Shown piece by piece: positions 10,409-23,239 of a stretch of 64,000 nt of DNA. The notes below the pieces were generated by a model, which had not been told where the DNA came from, made no database searches, and was given only the letters and a program-made list of their open reading frames with translations. This stretch comes from Adenophora triphylla var. japonica (taxonomy: Eukaryota; Streptophyta; Magnoliopsida; Asterales; Campanulaceae), in assembly GCA_022495995.1 (NCBI GenBank), contig JAFEMH010000754.1, positions 434,001 through 498,000 on the forward strand. Direction: 5' to 3'. Position numbers and translations under genes: made by a program. The number at the start of each line of letters is the position of its first letter. The first letter of the stretch is position 1.

Positions 10409-11682
10409 TGATGGATGTGTGTTTACTCATTCAAAGGGTATACCTTTAGACCTTTAAACCTATTTGATTCTCAACCTTGAGTGTTTTTTATGGCCTTTTG
10501 AAGTGTTTATAAATACAGGGAATGAAAGGAGAAAGTCGCAGAATATGATTTTATTGAATAGAAAAGGAACGATCGAGAGCGCAGTGGCAAAGGAGGAAGG
10601 AATGGAATTTACAGAAGGACAAAGTGGAATTGGCCTTGATCATTCATTACCATTGGATAGTACTCGTCGAGAGCTTTCCAACGATATGTGATACGTCCCA
10701 ATCGAAATCCGTACAATAAGTTATAACCTCTGAACGTTTGCCGAAAAATGTACAAGCCAGCGAAGCACGAAAGAGGGCGACCACACACAAAGGAGAGGAC
10801 GAACGCTCATGTAATTAGCGCTTGAGGGCGGCCGCACAACACCATTAGGGCGGTTGCACATCCCCCTTTCTGTGGCAAATTCATACTTCCTTTCCGGGGC
10901 ATATTCCGTGGCAAATTTCCTGATTCCTTTTCAGCTTTGGTTTTTGACCCTTGTTTCCTATTTTTGACCCTCTTCCTTCACCCTAGTATAAAAATATCTC
11001 TAGCCATATTTTTGTATATTTTTACAATCCTTTACAACCTTGTACATATTTTTATTCTTTTCTTTAGTTGTAAATAAGATCTTAAGTTTTTAATTCAAGA
11101 ATTCTATTTAAGATTTATGCAATTTATTGAAGGTTTGTTGATGTTCTTCGTGTACATGACCGGCTGATTCTTTCTTTGGATTGAAGGTAATATATATCAA
11201 TCATTTATGATCTAATTAATCTTCTGATCAATCAAAGGTTGGGTTCATCAAAAGTAATCTTAAATTAGGGTTTTCTAAGTTACAATCACATGTTTAGATT
11301 TGATTGACTTTTAAACTAAATTTGTGTGTAGTGATTGAATATTATGTGTACTTTGCAGAAAATATGATATTTTGAAAACACAAAAATTGTGGATGTGTGA
11401 ACGCCCAATTTTACTAAAGAGAATGAACCTCCAACTATGATTGATTGTATTATTAAATTCATATTGGTGAGATATATATGAATCCATTCCGTAGAACCTT
11501 CTCGTTTGGAATTCGGTAATTATTTTATTAGTTGTTTAATTGTTTTATGAGTTAATTAAAACCAAAACCCCAATCTTTAATTTCTTGTTTAATTGTTGGA
11601 AGTCGAATTATTGATCCACAAGTCCCTGTGGATTCGACCCTTGCTAAGTGAATACTACTATATCGATAACTCGTTCACTTGC
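10409..11682 (+). repeat. 5' LTR of a coding-poor LTR retrotransposon
   Basis: Begins TGATGGATGTGTGTTTACTC and ends ...TCGATAACTCGTTCACTTGC. It matches the block at 15010-16376 over its whole length except for a ~115-bp stretch present only in the right copy (about 15917-16030). Both share a coding-like but non-genic GGAATGAAAGGAGAAAGTCG stretch and a TTAGGGTTTTCTAAG stretch. The divergence between copies shows an old insertion. Confidence 0.85.
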
Positions 11683-12321
11683 GAGGTTGGTTGAAGTGGA
11701 AGAGTGCTACAGGGTTTCTATGTGATCGCGGCATGCCCAATAGATTAAAGGGAAAATTCTACCGCACGGCAATTAGGCCGGCATTGCTTTACGGCACCGA
11801 ATGTTGGGCCGTGAAACAGTGTCACGTGCATAAGATGAATGTGGCAGAGATGTGTATGCTTCGATGGATGTGCGGTCATACAAGAAAGGATCGGTTGGGG
11901 AATGAGGTGATCAGAGGTAAAGTAGGAGTTGCGCCCATTGAGGATAAAATGAGGGAAAATCGTCTACGGTGGTTTGGACATGTGAGAAGGAGACCGAGTG
12001 ATGCACCGGTTAGGATGCCGGAACAGTGGAGAAATGATAAAATGGCGAGGGGTAGGGGAAGACCCAAACAAACTTGGATTAGAGTAATTGAAAATGATAT
12101 GAATTTACTTGGAGTGGATGAAAGTATGGTGTTGAAGAGGCCGGAGTGGAGAGCAAAAATCCATGGGGGGTTGATTTTTTTTTTTATTTTTTTTTTATTT
12201 ATTATTATTATTTTTTTATTTTTTTTTAATTTTTTTTTTCACGATAACATATGAGGATTCATGTTAGCCGACCCTAAATTATTTTGGGACTAAGGCTTTG
12301 TTGTTGTTGTTGTTGTTGTTG
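11683..12321 (+). mobile_element. 5'-truncated RTE-type LINE, reverse-transcriptase C-terminus
   Basis: The open frame 11679-12254 encodes the well-known C-terminal part of plant RTE-like LINE reverse transcriptases: GWLKWKSATG, ALLYGTECWAVKQ, MCMLRWMCGHTRKD, LRWFGHVRRRP and RGRGRPKQTW. The reading frame is open to a T-rich tract. The 3' end carries TGTTAGCCGACCC, GGACTAAGGCTTTG and then a (TTG)n tail, the usual RTE 3' end. The 5' truncation falls exactly at the end of the LTR (CACTTGC|GAGGTTGG), and host element sequence resumes with CCGGGGACTTG. It arose by target-primed reverse transcription into the retrotransposon leader. Confidence 0.92.
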
Positions 12322-14995
12322 CCGGGGACTTGTTTTGTAATCCACGATTTAATTTTCAACATTGTAAATAAGTTTTCTTTTGTTTTTCCTAATTCTCCTT
12401 TGTAAATTAGTTATTTTGTTTTTATTTATTTCTTTATTTTATTCTTTTTGGTATAAAATTATTGTGTGAGATACTTTTTGAGTGATGCATGGAATGAGCA
12501 CCTATGATAAGTTGGTCGAAGAGAGATTGTTCCAACAACTTACCAATTTGTATGAACAACTAGAACAATTAACAAGGCCAGTTGTAAATAGAAATTTTGC
12601 AAACTATAATGTTCAAGAGGCATGTTCTATTTGTGGTGTTTATTCCCATGCTACTAATGCTTGTCCATCTAGGACATATTTTCCTGAGTATTCTTCACAT
12701 GTGCAAGAAAACTTTCCCTTCCCATCTTGGCAATCGTTACTTGGGCAGTACTCAAACTTTTATAAACAAGATTGAGAAAATCAACCATCGACTCTGATTT
12801 CGAGAGTGAACTATGAGGGGGAAGAAGTGGTATATGATCCAACTTGTGAGCCGAGCTATTTTGATGATCTACAACCACCACAACCTGAAGAGCAACTTTT
12901 AGAGGAAGCAGATGAGAATTTTGTATATGAAATATCCAATGATAACTCTAAGAAAGACCTACAACCTGAAAAGCAACCTTTGGAGAACGTAACAGAGGAT
13001 TTTGTATATAAGTCCCCATTTTTGACTCTAACGATGAATTACCTATGAATAGTTCAAGTTGGCCAATGAAGGAGGTAGAGAAATCATGGCATAAGCAAAT
13101 TTATGATGAGATTGAGTTTGCCCAATATGGTGGTCAGACGAGGGATTCTAAGGATGTTCACAATACGGATAAAGATTTTTAACCCCTTAGCAATCCCAAT
13201 GAAAAATCGCCTATCATCATTGTACCTTCTCCTCCTTCTCGTGATGGTAAAAGAGGTAGTGAGAAGCCACAAGTGTAAAAGCCAAAGATACGTAAATGTC
13301 AAAAATTTCCTCTTGTTCTAAATGACATGATAAGGGGAATATATATGAGGCTTAATCTGAAAATAAAGACCCGCGAAAATGCAAAGTGGGCCAAAGGACA
13401 GAAAGTCAAGTCCAAAAGTGGGCAACGCTCGGGCTAACGACCTTAACTAAATGCGCTTCTTGGTAGGCAACCCAACTAGGTATGTTTTTATTGTTTGATG
13501 TTATTTGTCTGTTGTGTCATGTCATCCTTTGAAACCAAGACATGGTTTAGTCTTTATGCTATAAGGACATAGCATGTCTTGAGTTTGGGGGTAGATATCT
13601 CTCCAAGTTTGTGGGTTTATAGGAGAGTGTATATAATGTCACCCTCCAAAAAAATAGAAAAATTTAAAAAATTTTGTTCTTTTCATATTTTGGGATGTTC
13701 GCTAAAGTATATGATGATTTGAGTATGCTTTAATTTTAAAATCTTTAGTGTTATTATTAATATGAGGATATAATTGGATTGAAACATGTAAAGTATGAAT
13801 ACTTCACCTCACTCCCATGTTATTTTCTTGATCATTGTTACCAACTTAGGTGACCTTTATATGATCACTTTGACATTCTCTGGGTCCCTAGAACATATTT
13901 GCATGATTGTCAATAACACATCAATTAGACTATTCTGAAAGTGATATATGGCTAATTTCTTTGAAGCCAATTTGTGAGCCTTTAACTTTCTCGTCACTTA
14001 TAAATTTTTCGCTAGAACCCCTTTTGAGCTTTAATGAGAATGAAAATCTCTCACAAAGTGAGAGGTTATCTTAGACCGCCATTCGCCATATTTTGTACCT
14101 ACATTATCCTACCCTTTAAACTTAGACACTATTTTCTCACCTTTTCAAGAAAGTGAAACTAAGGAATGATGGGGAAATTGTGGTGTATGCTTGAAAAATC
14201 AAAGGCTTGAGTGAAAAGTGGTCAACAAAAGAAAGAAAAAGGTTATGTATTGAGAAGAGAGGCATGTGCAATGTATTGAATGTATAATATTCTTCATGAT
14301 CTATATATATGCAAAGAAAAGAAAAAATGAAGAAAAATATGAAAATCCTTGCTCTCTCTTGTGTTAAAGTGGAAAGTGACCAAAAAAGGAAGAAAAGAAG
14401 GTGATCAACCCCATGTGTGAAAATATGTAAAGTTATAAGTTTGGGGGTTAAAACATGGGTTGGCATGGGTGAGCATAGAGATACACTCAAGTGAGGAAAT
14501 ATTTTTGAAGACTTTCAAGTTTCACTTGATTGACTTCGTATATCATTACCTTCATTTGGAACCGTGAACCTATCCCGCGATTTTCACGACACATTACAAG
14601 CTATAAAGCCATATTTGATCTCTAAAGAGTAGTCGGGTTGACAATTGTGTTCAAACATGCATACGAGTGTCCTAGCGCGTAATTGTTGTCTTATTATCAT
14701 TGATTTAGAGCATGACACAAGTAACCCTATAAAATATCTTACTTCGGTGACGATGATCTCACATTATTCATTCATATTTCATTATGTGGTGGAGAATTGT
14801 AAGTTAGATGCATCAATGTAAGTGTAACCCCATGTTCATAATAACTTTTGTAGATTATGTGTGTTGTAAGATTCTGAGACTTGTTTGTCCGACAACCTTT
14901 TATATGATTTGAATATCCCAAAAATATTTTCTTTTATTTTAGTAGTTTGATTTTTGTTTTAGTTTTGTGTTTTACTCGAGAATGAGCAAAAGATA
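12322..14995 (+). mobile_element. Internal region of the coding-poor LTR retrotransposon
   Basis: The leader CCGGGGACTTGTTTTG is typical of Athila/Tat-type gypsy elements immediately after the primer-binding site, which here was displaced by the LINE. Only gag-like scraps remain (12482-13190). At about 13440-13475 the GCGCTTCTTGGTAGGCAACC block, commonly found after the last ORF of such elements, is recognisable. From 13500 to 14995 no coding sequence is seen. No protease, reverse transcriptase or integrase is present, so the element depended on others for movement (LARD-like). Confidence 0.7.
12482..13048 (+). pseudogene. Gag-like remnant with CX2CX4HX4C zinc knuckle
   Basis: The frame starting at 12482 (97 codons) contains EACSICGVYSHATNACPS, an exact CX2CX4HX4C zinc knuckle as in retroviral-type nucleocapsid domains, preceded by a short helical segment. 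A second frame (12806-13048) is acidic, with the repeated words LQPEKQPLENVTEDFVY and EEQLLEEADENFVYE, suggesting an internal duplication. The major capsid part of Gag is missing. The piece sits where Gag would be expected between the LTRs. Confidence 0.55.
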
Positions 14996-15009
14996 AGTTT
15001 GGGGGTATT
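14996..15009 (+). promoter_or_regulatory. Polypurine tract of the LTR retrotransposon
   Basis: AGTTTGGGGGTATT directly precedes the 3' LTR start (TGATGG), the position and G-run expected for the plus-strand primer of a plant gypsy element. Confidence 0.75.
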
Positions 15010-16376
15010 TGATGGATGTGTTTTTACCCATCCAAATGATATATCTTTAGACCTATTTGATGCTCAGGTGTTTTTTATGGCTTTTTGTAGTGTTTACAAA
15101 TACAAGGAATGAAAGGAGAAAGTCGCGGAATATAATCTTAATGAATAGAAAAGAAACAATCGAGAGCGGAGCGGCAAAGGAGGAAGGAATGGAATTTACA
15201 GAAGGACACAATGGAGATGGCCTTGATCATTCATTATCATTGGATAGTACTCGTTGAGAGCTTTCCAACGATATGTGACAAGCCCCAATCGGAGTCCGTA
15301 TGAAGAAGTTATGACCTCCGAAAGTTTGCCGAGGAATGTACAAGTCAGCGAAGCACGAAGGAGACGACCGCACACAAGGAGAGGACGAACGCCCATGTAA
15401 TCGGAGCTTGAGGGCGGTCGCACACCCCCCCTTTCCGTGGCTAATTCCGTGGCAAATTCAGACTTCATTTCCGTGGAAAATTCAGTGGCAGATTTCTTGA
15501 TTCTTTTTCAGCTTTGGTTTTTACCCTTGTTTCCTATTTTTGACCTTCCTCCTTCACCCTAGTATAAAAACAACACTTCTAGCCATATTTTTGTATCTTT
15601 TTACAATTTTTTACAACCTTGTACATATTTTTATTTTTTTCTTTAGTTGTAAACAAGATTTTAAGTTTTTAATTCAAGAATTCCATGGAAGGTTTATGCA
15701 ATTTATTGAAGGTTTGTAGATGTTCTTCATGGACATGACCGGCTAACTCTTTTTTTCTATGGATCGGAGGTAATGCATATCAATCATTTATGTTCTAATT
15801 AATCTTTCGATCAATCAAAGGTTGGGTTTATCAAAAGTATTCTTAAATTAGGGTTTTCTAAGCTACAATCACATGTGTAATTGGCTTTTAAACTAAATTT
15901 GTGTGTGGCGATTGGCAAGTGATTGTTTGATCCATACAAAGGCAAACTTTTGAATGAATATAAATTAGGTTTTGACAAGTTATTGCAAACCAAAAATGTA
16001 GGTTCTTGATTAATAGGGTTTTAATGGGTTTTTGAATATTACGTGGACTTTGCAGAAAATATGATATTTTGAGAACACTAAATTGTGGACGTGTGAACGC
16101 CCAATTTACTAAAGAGAATGAACCCCCAACTATGATTGATTGTATTATTAAATTGCATATTGGTGAGATATATATGAATCCATTCCATAGACCCTTCTCG
16201 TTTAGAATTCGGTAATTCTTTTTTTAGTTGTTTAATTGTTCTAGGAGTTAATTAAAACCAAAACCCCAATCTTTATTTTCTTGTTTAATTGTTGGAAGTC
16301 GAATTGTAGATACAAAGTCCCTGTGGATTCGATTATTGCTAAGTGCATACTACTATATCGATAACTCGTGCACTTG
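15010..16376 (+). repeat. 3' LTR of the coding-poor LTR retrotransposon
   Basis: Begins TGATGGATGTGTTTTTACCC and ends ...TCGATAACTCGTGCACTTGC. It retains ~115 bp lost from the 5' LTR. Near 15410 it carries AGGGCGGTCGCACA, a partial relative of the GGGCGGTCGCCC palindromes elsewhere in the window; the 5' LTR has the same at 10827-10862. A clean 5-bp target duplication could not be confirmed. Confidence 0.85.
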
Positions 16377-16793
16377 CGATGTAATTTATAACAAGTGAGT
16401 TTTTCCCCAACAATAACTTTATCAAGTCTCTCTTTATAATGACCTGAGCCCGAAAACTCGGTCTGCTATATAAGCACCACGCACTCGCCCACTGAGCACA
16501 AACAACTTGGGTCAACTTGGCTTCCGACAAGCCCACCCAAAAGTCCATTAATGTTATTGAAGAGGTAGTGGAGTGGGTGCGTATATATCACAATCAAAGC
16601 CTACATCTTTTCGATGGGAGTTGGGAATATCATAATCTCCCCCACTCAAATTCTTGTCGTCCCCGACAAGGCCAAATCAATTCCCGGATCGTACCCCAGG
16701 CGAGCTCGCAAGCTTTACGGCCGAGGTTCCGCTCTAATGACTCGAGCTCGAAAATCCGGTTCACTACACATAAACACCACGCACTGGCCCATA
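16377..16793 (+). repeat. LTR-like debris with an internal ~80-bp direct repeat
   Basis: The segment around 16433-16515 (ATAATGACCTGAGCCCG...CACCACGCACTCGCCCA) recurs at about 16735-16815 with substitutions. Between them lies a TATATAAGC box-like word (about 16468) and a TCATAATCTCCCCCACTC stretch. It looks like truncated LTRs of a gypsy element belonging to the fragment immediately downstream. Confidence 0.45.
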
Positions 16794-17910
16794 TAGCACA
16801 AGACAACTTAGGTCCTCTTCAACTTCTTCCGCATGCCACAACTCTCGATTGACGTCCATCATACGCTCCCCAAACACTCTTGCCCGATCTAGTTCTATCT
16901 TCAACTCTTCCGGTTGCATTCCTAGCTCTTCATTTTCCTTTAACATAAGGTATATGCCCCTGCTAGCTCTCTTTGCCTCTTCTAAGGGCCTTTCCTAGTC
17001 TCTTTCGAACACATCTGAGTTTCTTCTCAAGCTTTTTAACCTTCTTGAGATCTCTAGAGTTTCTGTACCTCATTCGCTCTACTTGACTCATTGCCTAGGT
17101 GGTTGTCCTTATCATCCCTGCCATTTCCTACAATTGTGACAAAAAATTTAAATTGGTCTTAAATATATATGTGTGGATACCATCAAATCAATAATCTACA
17201 AACACCATATATTTCATCATCCTAACTCTCAATTTCTCAATCGCTTTCAATCTTCACAAGGTAGGGGATAGTGTGTTCTTGAAAATATCACCTATGAAAG
17301 GCGTTATGAGATTCATAATTAGAGGAAAATTCAGCTGAGATTTGTGGGGACTTTCGAAATTCAAGATCGAGTGGAGAGGTGACTTATAGATTGGCACAAC
17401 CGCCTGCTCTCTCGGGAGTTCATAATGTTTTTCATTTATCCATGTTACGGAAATATGTTCCTAACCTGAGCGATGTAAGGATGATGAAATATATGGTGTT
17501 TGTAGATTGTTGATTTTATGGTATCCATGTATATACATTAGGGACCAATTTAAATTTTATCACTATTGTAGGAAATGGCAAGGATGATAAGGACACCCAC
17601 CAAGGCGGGTCAAGTAGAGCAATGAGGTACTTGAACTCGAGATCTCAAGAAGCTTGAGAAAAAACTCAAACGGGCTCGAAAGAGACTAAGAGAGACCCTT
17701 AGAGAGGGAAGAAGAGCTAATAGAGAGGGAAGAAGAGCTAGCAGGGGCATGAACCTCATGTTAAAGGAAAAGGAAGAGCTAAGAATGCAACTGGAAGAGA
17801 TGAAGATAGAACTAGATCGAGCAAGAGAGTTTGGGGAGTGTATGATGGACGTCAATCGAGAGTTGTGGCATGCAGGAGAAGTTGAAGAGGACCCAAGTTG
17901 TCTGTGCTCT
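16794..17910. repeat. Large inverted repeat (foldback), arms ~430 bp
   Basis: The left arm (16794-17224) and right arm (17477-17910) are inverted copies with modest divergence; both contain AACTAGATCGAG and ATGAAATATATGGTGTTTG or their complements. The right arm, read forward, has a frame rich in Lys/Arg/Glu heptads (KLEKKLKRARKRLRETL then KEKEELRMQLEEMKIELDRA), i.e. a coiled coil, following CTATTGTAG, an acceptor-like site. The ~250-bp loop is a gypsy integrase end. The structure probably formed by inverted duplication of the 3' part of one gypsy element. Confidence 0.85.
17240..17476 (+). pseudogene. Gypsy integrase C-terminal (GPF/Y-region) fragment
   Basis: Translation in shifting frames gives GDSVFLKISPMKGVMRF, then the ALSRVHNVFH-like and LRKYVPN-like blocks that end chromovirus-type gypsy integrases. 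At least two frameshifts and stops occur. It is the loop of the foldback and marks the orientation of the parent element as plus. Confidence 0.7.
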
Positions 17911-18411
17911 TGCTCGGGTCGTTTCTCTCTCTCTCTCGAGTTGAATTTTTTAAATTAGTTGGACCTTAGGTATCCAACAGTAAGATTTTGCACTTTGTAA
18001 ATCTATTTTTTTCTATAACAAGAATCAATGGTGCTAACAACTAAGGACCCTTATTAGTCAAACGCTCTCACCATACGGGAAGAATGATTTGGATTTCCTG
18101 ACTTACTTTGTTATGATAAGACAAATAACAAACTGGGAACTTCACGAGATCAACATTGAGAGCAAATAACAGAATCAGAAAACATTGTCAATGTTTCTTC
18201 TAGGAACTTGTCAACGGCTCTAGCGATGCTTCCTAACTCAGCAAAAGCTCTCTTCATACGAAAAGTAGGACCTAGACCTAATGAGTTATCTTGATATAAC
18301 AATGGAACTTCATAAAATCAATATACATGTTACCAGCAAGGAACTCAATCATAAAAACCTAATAAAACCATTGACAGAGGATGGTAACATGGAAGCGATC
18401 ACCGATATTAC
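17911..18411. other. Breakpoint region downstream of the cullin exons
   Basis: This is where further cullin exons should lie if the gene were complete. No sequence resembling the next conserved cullin segments was found on either strand. Mixed single-copy-like DNA. Confidence 0.5.
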
Positions 18412-21400
18412 CTGTAGAAGCTTCTTTACAGATGCTTCATTCAAGTAGTGGCCAGCTCTTTCTTTCTCCTGATTCAAACACCATTGGGCCTGCACATACC
18501 GCAAAAACATTCTTTAGTATATGGAATAGATGTATTAAGGTCTAATACGGGATAATTAGTGATGGAATTGCGTCAACTGCAAACTGGACACATAAGTGAA
18601 AAACAACCTTGTGAAAATATTCAGCAGATGAATAGCATAAAAGCCACTGTGAAGCTACATGATGGTAGTAATTTGCAGCATTCTCAAGTATTGCATTCTC
18701 AAAGCTGTCGTAGCAACGAATGTTTCCTGGTCTTTCAATTTCCACAAGAAAGGTTGAGAAACTCTTTAACAAGTCTTTATCAACAGATTGCTCACGATCT
18801 TGATTAATCTGCATGAAAATGAAACAGAGTTGCTCAATTACCTCATTTAAGGATATAATGATGTTTCTAATGCCAGATGCCTAAACATACCACACTAATT
18901 GCAGCATCCAGAAATCTCTGATAGAATTGACCATACACCTGAAAGAATATACTTTTCCTATTAAATTTATAAAACAAACAATTGATTAAAAAATGACTCA
19001 ATAGAAAGGGTAGAAAACAGAGAAGCATATAGAAACCATCAAATACTTTAGCCTCCCACAATATGCTTACCAAATCACGGAAATAACGAACAGATATATC
19101 TTTAAGTGATTCAATAGCTCTGCCATTGGTAAAGTGACGATCAAGGTAAAGGAAAAAGACTCCTAGGCACTTCGCCATAGATTTGTATTTGGACCACATG
19201 TTACAAAGTTCAACTAAGAGAGTGGCACAATCTTTGTTCACTAAAGATGGGAGAACCTACAAGCATGACAGAAGAACTACATTAGCAAGAGTTATGGGGC
19301 ATGTTTTGTGGACAAAAATGCGAGCATCAGCATAGGCTCATGGAGTCAGACACAACTACAAGAAAATCAAAGAGGGTACATATCAAATAATTAAGCACTT
19401 CGGAAAGCTATAGCAGACACTTTTTGTAGTCTCTTTCTACATATATATCTTGATTTGAGCAAATAAAGAAGACTTTAGTGAATTTTCTGAATTAATTAAC
19501 CATCTGTGAAGAAAAAATACACTGCCTTTCCTAATAGTATGGCGTGTGACAAGCGCGCCCAAACACAAGCGTAGTCAACTCACCAGGGTGCAATCAGCTA
19601 TGTCCCTCAAAACATTGGAGGAATGGAATTGGTAAGATAAACTCTCATAGTAGCAAACATAGGTGTGAAGCAACATTAAATCAACTGATTCACCAATTCA
19701 AGCCGCGGAAAATATTTGGCTGGCTTGAAACACACATGGTAAGTTCTCAGTACTGCTAGGCTAGCTTATACTATAATACAGAGGTCTGAAAATGTTCACA
19801 GAACTACTTGGAGACTCCACTATTTCTTGTTCAAGGCTCGAAGTTCTCACTATATACCTTTCCCTTCCTCCCAAAATGAATGTCACATTTGCATTTTAAT
19901 TTGACAGTTTTCCAGGACTTATACCTACCAAATACAAGCATGCTTCTTATGCATGATAACTGAAAGAACATATTGATCATTCATGCACTTTTACCTTAAA
20001 ACTATACTTAATCCATTTTAATTCCCTAAAAAGACAACAAAATTATAAGTAGTACAATTATTGATATGCTACACAACTGCGAAGAAAGTAAATGGAATAA
20101 GTATATTATTAAAATGCCAAGGTATTGCGAACAATATGTAACAACTATAAGATTCTCTGCAATTTAACAGGTGACATCTTCATTTTGGGACACAGATAAT
20201 ATACTTCACTTCCGCATCAGCTCATGTTCAACTAAAGGATAAACTGTACTATGGCCAAGCATACGCCACATCAGTTTCATAATTTGCTGTCAGCTCAACT
20301 TGATAGTTATTTGTCGTGCATAAATAGGATCTGAAACCCGAGCAAGTAATTCCCTATAGGTTTTGGCTAGGATTAAACTTCAGCTGGGTCCCATTTGATC
20401 TTAGGGTTTCAACAATTTCTCACCTAAAATATTTTCAAAAAAAAATTGAGAAATTTTACTGAATCCCCAACATATCCCTTTAAGAATAGCATTTTCTTTA
20501 CACATGATAACATAATCCCTTTAACTCACATACTCACAAACAACCTCATTTACATGAGTTCTAGATCTGTATTACCAATAATAATTCAAATAGGGTCTCT
20601 TTCAAAAAGTCATGTTAACAAAAACTAGAGTACTATCACCAATCCGTTACTAGTTCATTCTCATCACATCATACTTGAGAGATTGACAACAGTAAAATAC
20701 TTCCTTCGTCCCAAAATAAATATCATACTTTGACTTTCTTGGTCAACTTAATTGAACTTTGTCCAAAAAATTATGGAATTTCTAATGCTTTTCATGAAAT
20801 TTTAAATAAATATATTGATACACTGTTAAGAATACTAACAGTAATAATTATAACAATCTCGTGAAGATTGTTAAAATTTCATGCAATTTTGGTCAATGTT
20901 CAATAAAGAACCAAGAAAGTCAAATTATGACATTTATTTTGGGACTGAGGGAATAAAACTTATGAGGCTGTGACATGTCTCGTTGCTTCTTCATGTATGA
21001 TTCTATTGAACAAGCAAGGGAGCTTGAAATGAAGTATATCGTTAACGTATGCATAACGCTTTCAAGATCAAAGTGAAGCAAAACACACACATGAAAAGGA
21101 CAGTAGGAATTGAATACCATTTAAGTCTTTAGGGGAAAAAAGGAAGGAATGTTCGCAAACAATCGAGATTTAGCAGAGCCAAATTTAGGTCTTCTTCATG
21201 TACACCATTTGACCACTTTGCTTTCTCAAAGCAAACATGATAAGTTATCTGAATCATGAGTTTCATTATTATCACACCATATACCGATAAGTTGAAACTT
21301 GAAACCTAATCTCTATCTACACATAAAAGTACCAATCAATGGAAACTATTTAAAGACCTTTGATGTCCATAAGAATCAACATGCTCTTTCCACATCCCTA

Positions 21401-22984
21401 ATACAATGCATTTGTAATTAATTATGAACAGTAAAATTAAATGATTAAATTAATAACTTTCCATATGAATAAACCACAACTTTTCTATCTAGGTTAGTCT
21501 ACTTTTCTGTAACCAAAATAAATGATCAAGTCAGGTATACACCCACACCTATGTGGGCTATTGTCGACATGGTTAAATTGTCAAAACATGCTCTGCTTTA
21601 AAAATAAGCCATGATACAAGTTACTGGAATTGTAAAATCTCACCTTTGACGAAATGCCCTCCTTCAAAGCATTCTCAAATATCTCATAAAGTTCCATGGA
21701 ATAGTCAAAAGGCGGATGTTGCACAGACATGGAATAAACACAGCTATCAAGAGTGAAGGATACTTATTACCAAAATTTATTCGGCACAAACTCATATTTC
21801 ACCAATATGGCAAGTTTAGTAACCAAACAAAAGGCAACACACTGCAATGAGAAATGAGAGATTGGATGAGTAACAACAAAAATAACGCTAAAAATGAGGG
21901 GTGACTGAAAGGAAATAATCTTATTTGATGAAAATATAGAAGTATACCTGTAAGTTTTATTAGTTAAGCATCTGAGATTATCATTTAACCAGAACATCTC
22001 TACATGCCACCACCACTAACAACACACATAAGAAGGAAACAAAAACGAAAGAGAAAACACACATATTCTAACTTACACAAGGATGTGTGGTCTTGAATTC
22101 ATAACAAGCAAACTAAATTCAACAGCCAATGATTCCATCTTAGAGTACATGTTTTTAAGGTCAAAGGATTTTAAGGATTTTATCATATTTAAGTGACATA
22201 ATCTACTAGAACTGAAACATTATTTAAAGACAAGAAAGAAAATTACAAATACTCTTACACAACAATCAAAGGAACAAAATTTTCTTCTTGCAAAGATTTC
22301 ACGAGGGTTAGCTACCATCATGGACAAAAAAATCTTTTGAAGATGTAGCAACAATCTAATCATCCCATAGCTTTTTTCCATTTATTGGATAAATGACCTC
22401 CCGTTTCTCTTGATTTTTCTTCACATTTATTTCTTCTTTTAAATATATTCTTAGCTTCAAAAATAAAACACTCTCTTTTTCATTGTTTTTTGCATCTCTT
22501 TATTGACGGGTCTATATGACGATTAATGTTGTATTCGACAAATGACCCTTAAAGTTGGTGAACTTTCATGAAAGGAAAGACCCAGTAACCTGATCGTAGT
22601 CCAGGAAACTGCTTAAAAAAAACAGTGTAATAGCTCAAAGAACTTTGCCTTCCACTACTCTAAATTCTCAGAAACCCGGTTCAAGTTAAACTCTTCAATA
22701 CATGCATGAAATACAATGACATACACATTGAACCTAGCAATCAGTCAAGCCATAGAAACCTTCGCCCAATACACAATCGAAAAGCACAAAATAAAGGAAA
22801 CAAAAAGGGCAACAAGTAAAAGCATAAATTCTAAATCATTGTAAAGGATACTCATAAAAGTTCATCTGATCTTCAGTGGTGAACAAATTACTGGAGGGAA
22901 TTCCATCCAAAATCAGTTTGGCCTTAGAAATACCGCCTTCCAACCTGCTCAAACCTTCTTCTAGGCTAATCCGTTTCATCATAT
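18412..22984 (-). pseudogene. CUL1-type cullin, N-terminal six exons only
   Basis: Exons on the minus strand are 22984-22852 (ATG 22982), 21743-21644, 19256-19071, 18938-18891, 18808-18608 and 18489-18412. All have GT donors and AG acceptors and join in phase (131+100+186+48+201+78 coding bases, 248 codons). The product follows CUL1 from its start: ISLEEGLSRLEGGISKAK, HPPFDYSMELYEIFENA, VFFLYLDRHF, ISVRYFRDL, DKDLLKSFSTFLVEIE, NAANYYHHVASQW and EKERAGHYLNEASVKKLL. This is the adaptor-binding (SKP1/F-box side) part of an SCF scaffold. The cullin-homology domain, RBX1 site and neddylation Lys (full length is usually ~740 residues) are absent; reading past the last donor hits a stop within ~22 codons. 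No internal stop was seen in these exons, so it is either a recently truncated gene or a short expressed cullin-like gene. Confidence 0.85.
20700..20952. mobile_element. Stowaway-like MITE in a cullin intron
   Basis: Ends CTTCCTTCGTCCC and GGGACTGAGGGA with flanking TA/ATA. The arms carry CTTTGACTTTCTTGGTCAA and its inverse. It sits in the 2.4-kb intron between the second and third cullin coding exons. A fragment of another (CCTTCCTCCCAAAATGAATG) lies near 19863. Confidence 0.75.
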
Positions 22985-23239
22985 CTGCCAACTATCAAAC
23001 CAATTCCAAACCTGATTAAAAAAAAAATTAAAAAAATTAAACCAAGCACTTCAATTTAAACACCATAATAACAGAAACATCAAAATTCACTCAAATCAAC
23101 TCAGCAACGACGTACAAGATCAGGTGCACATACAAAAACCTAAGAGTTGAACAAATATAAAACAGTGTATAAATTCATATAACAACTATAATCGGCGTTG
23201 ATCAAAATGTAGATGATGAAATTTGAGGAAAACGATGAC

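Noticed and set aside
10464..15257. Two similar 66-75-codon frames (GNERRKSQN, KEEGMEFTEG words) as a duplicated gene
   Set aside because: They lie at the same place in the two LTRs of one retrotransposon; the similarity is that of the LTRs.
18190..18310. A possible seventh cullin exon (MKRAFAELGSIARAVDKFLE on the minus strand)
   Set aside because: It does not resemble the cullin segment expected next and lacks a matching acceptor; probably chance or another sequence.
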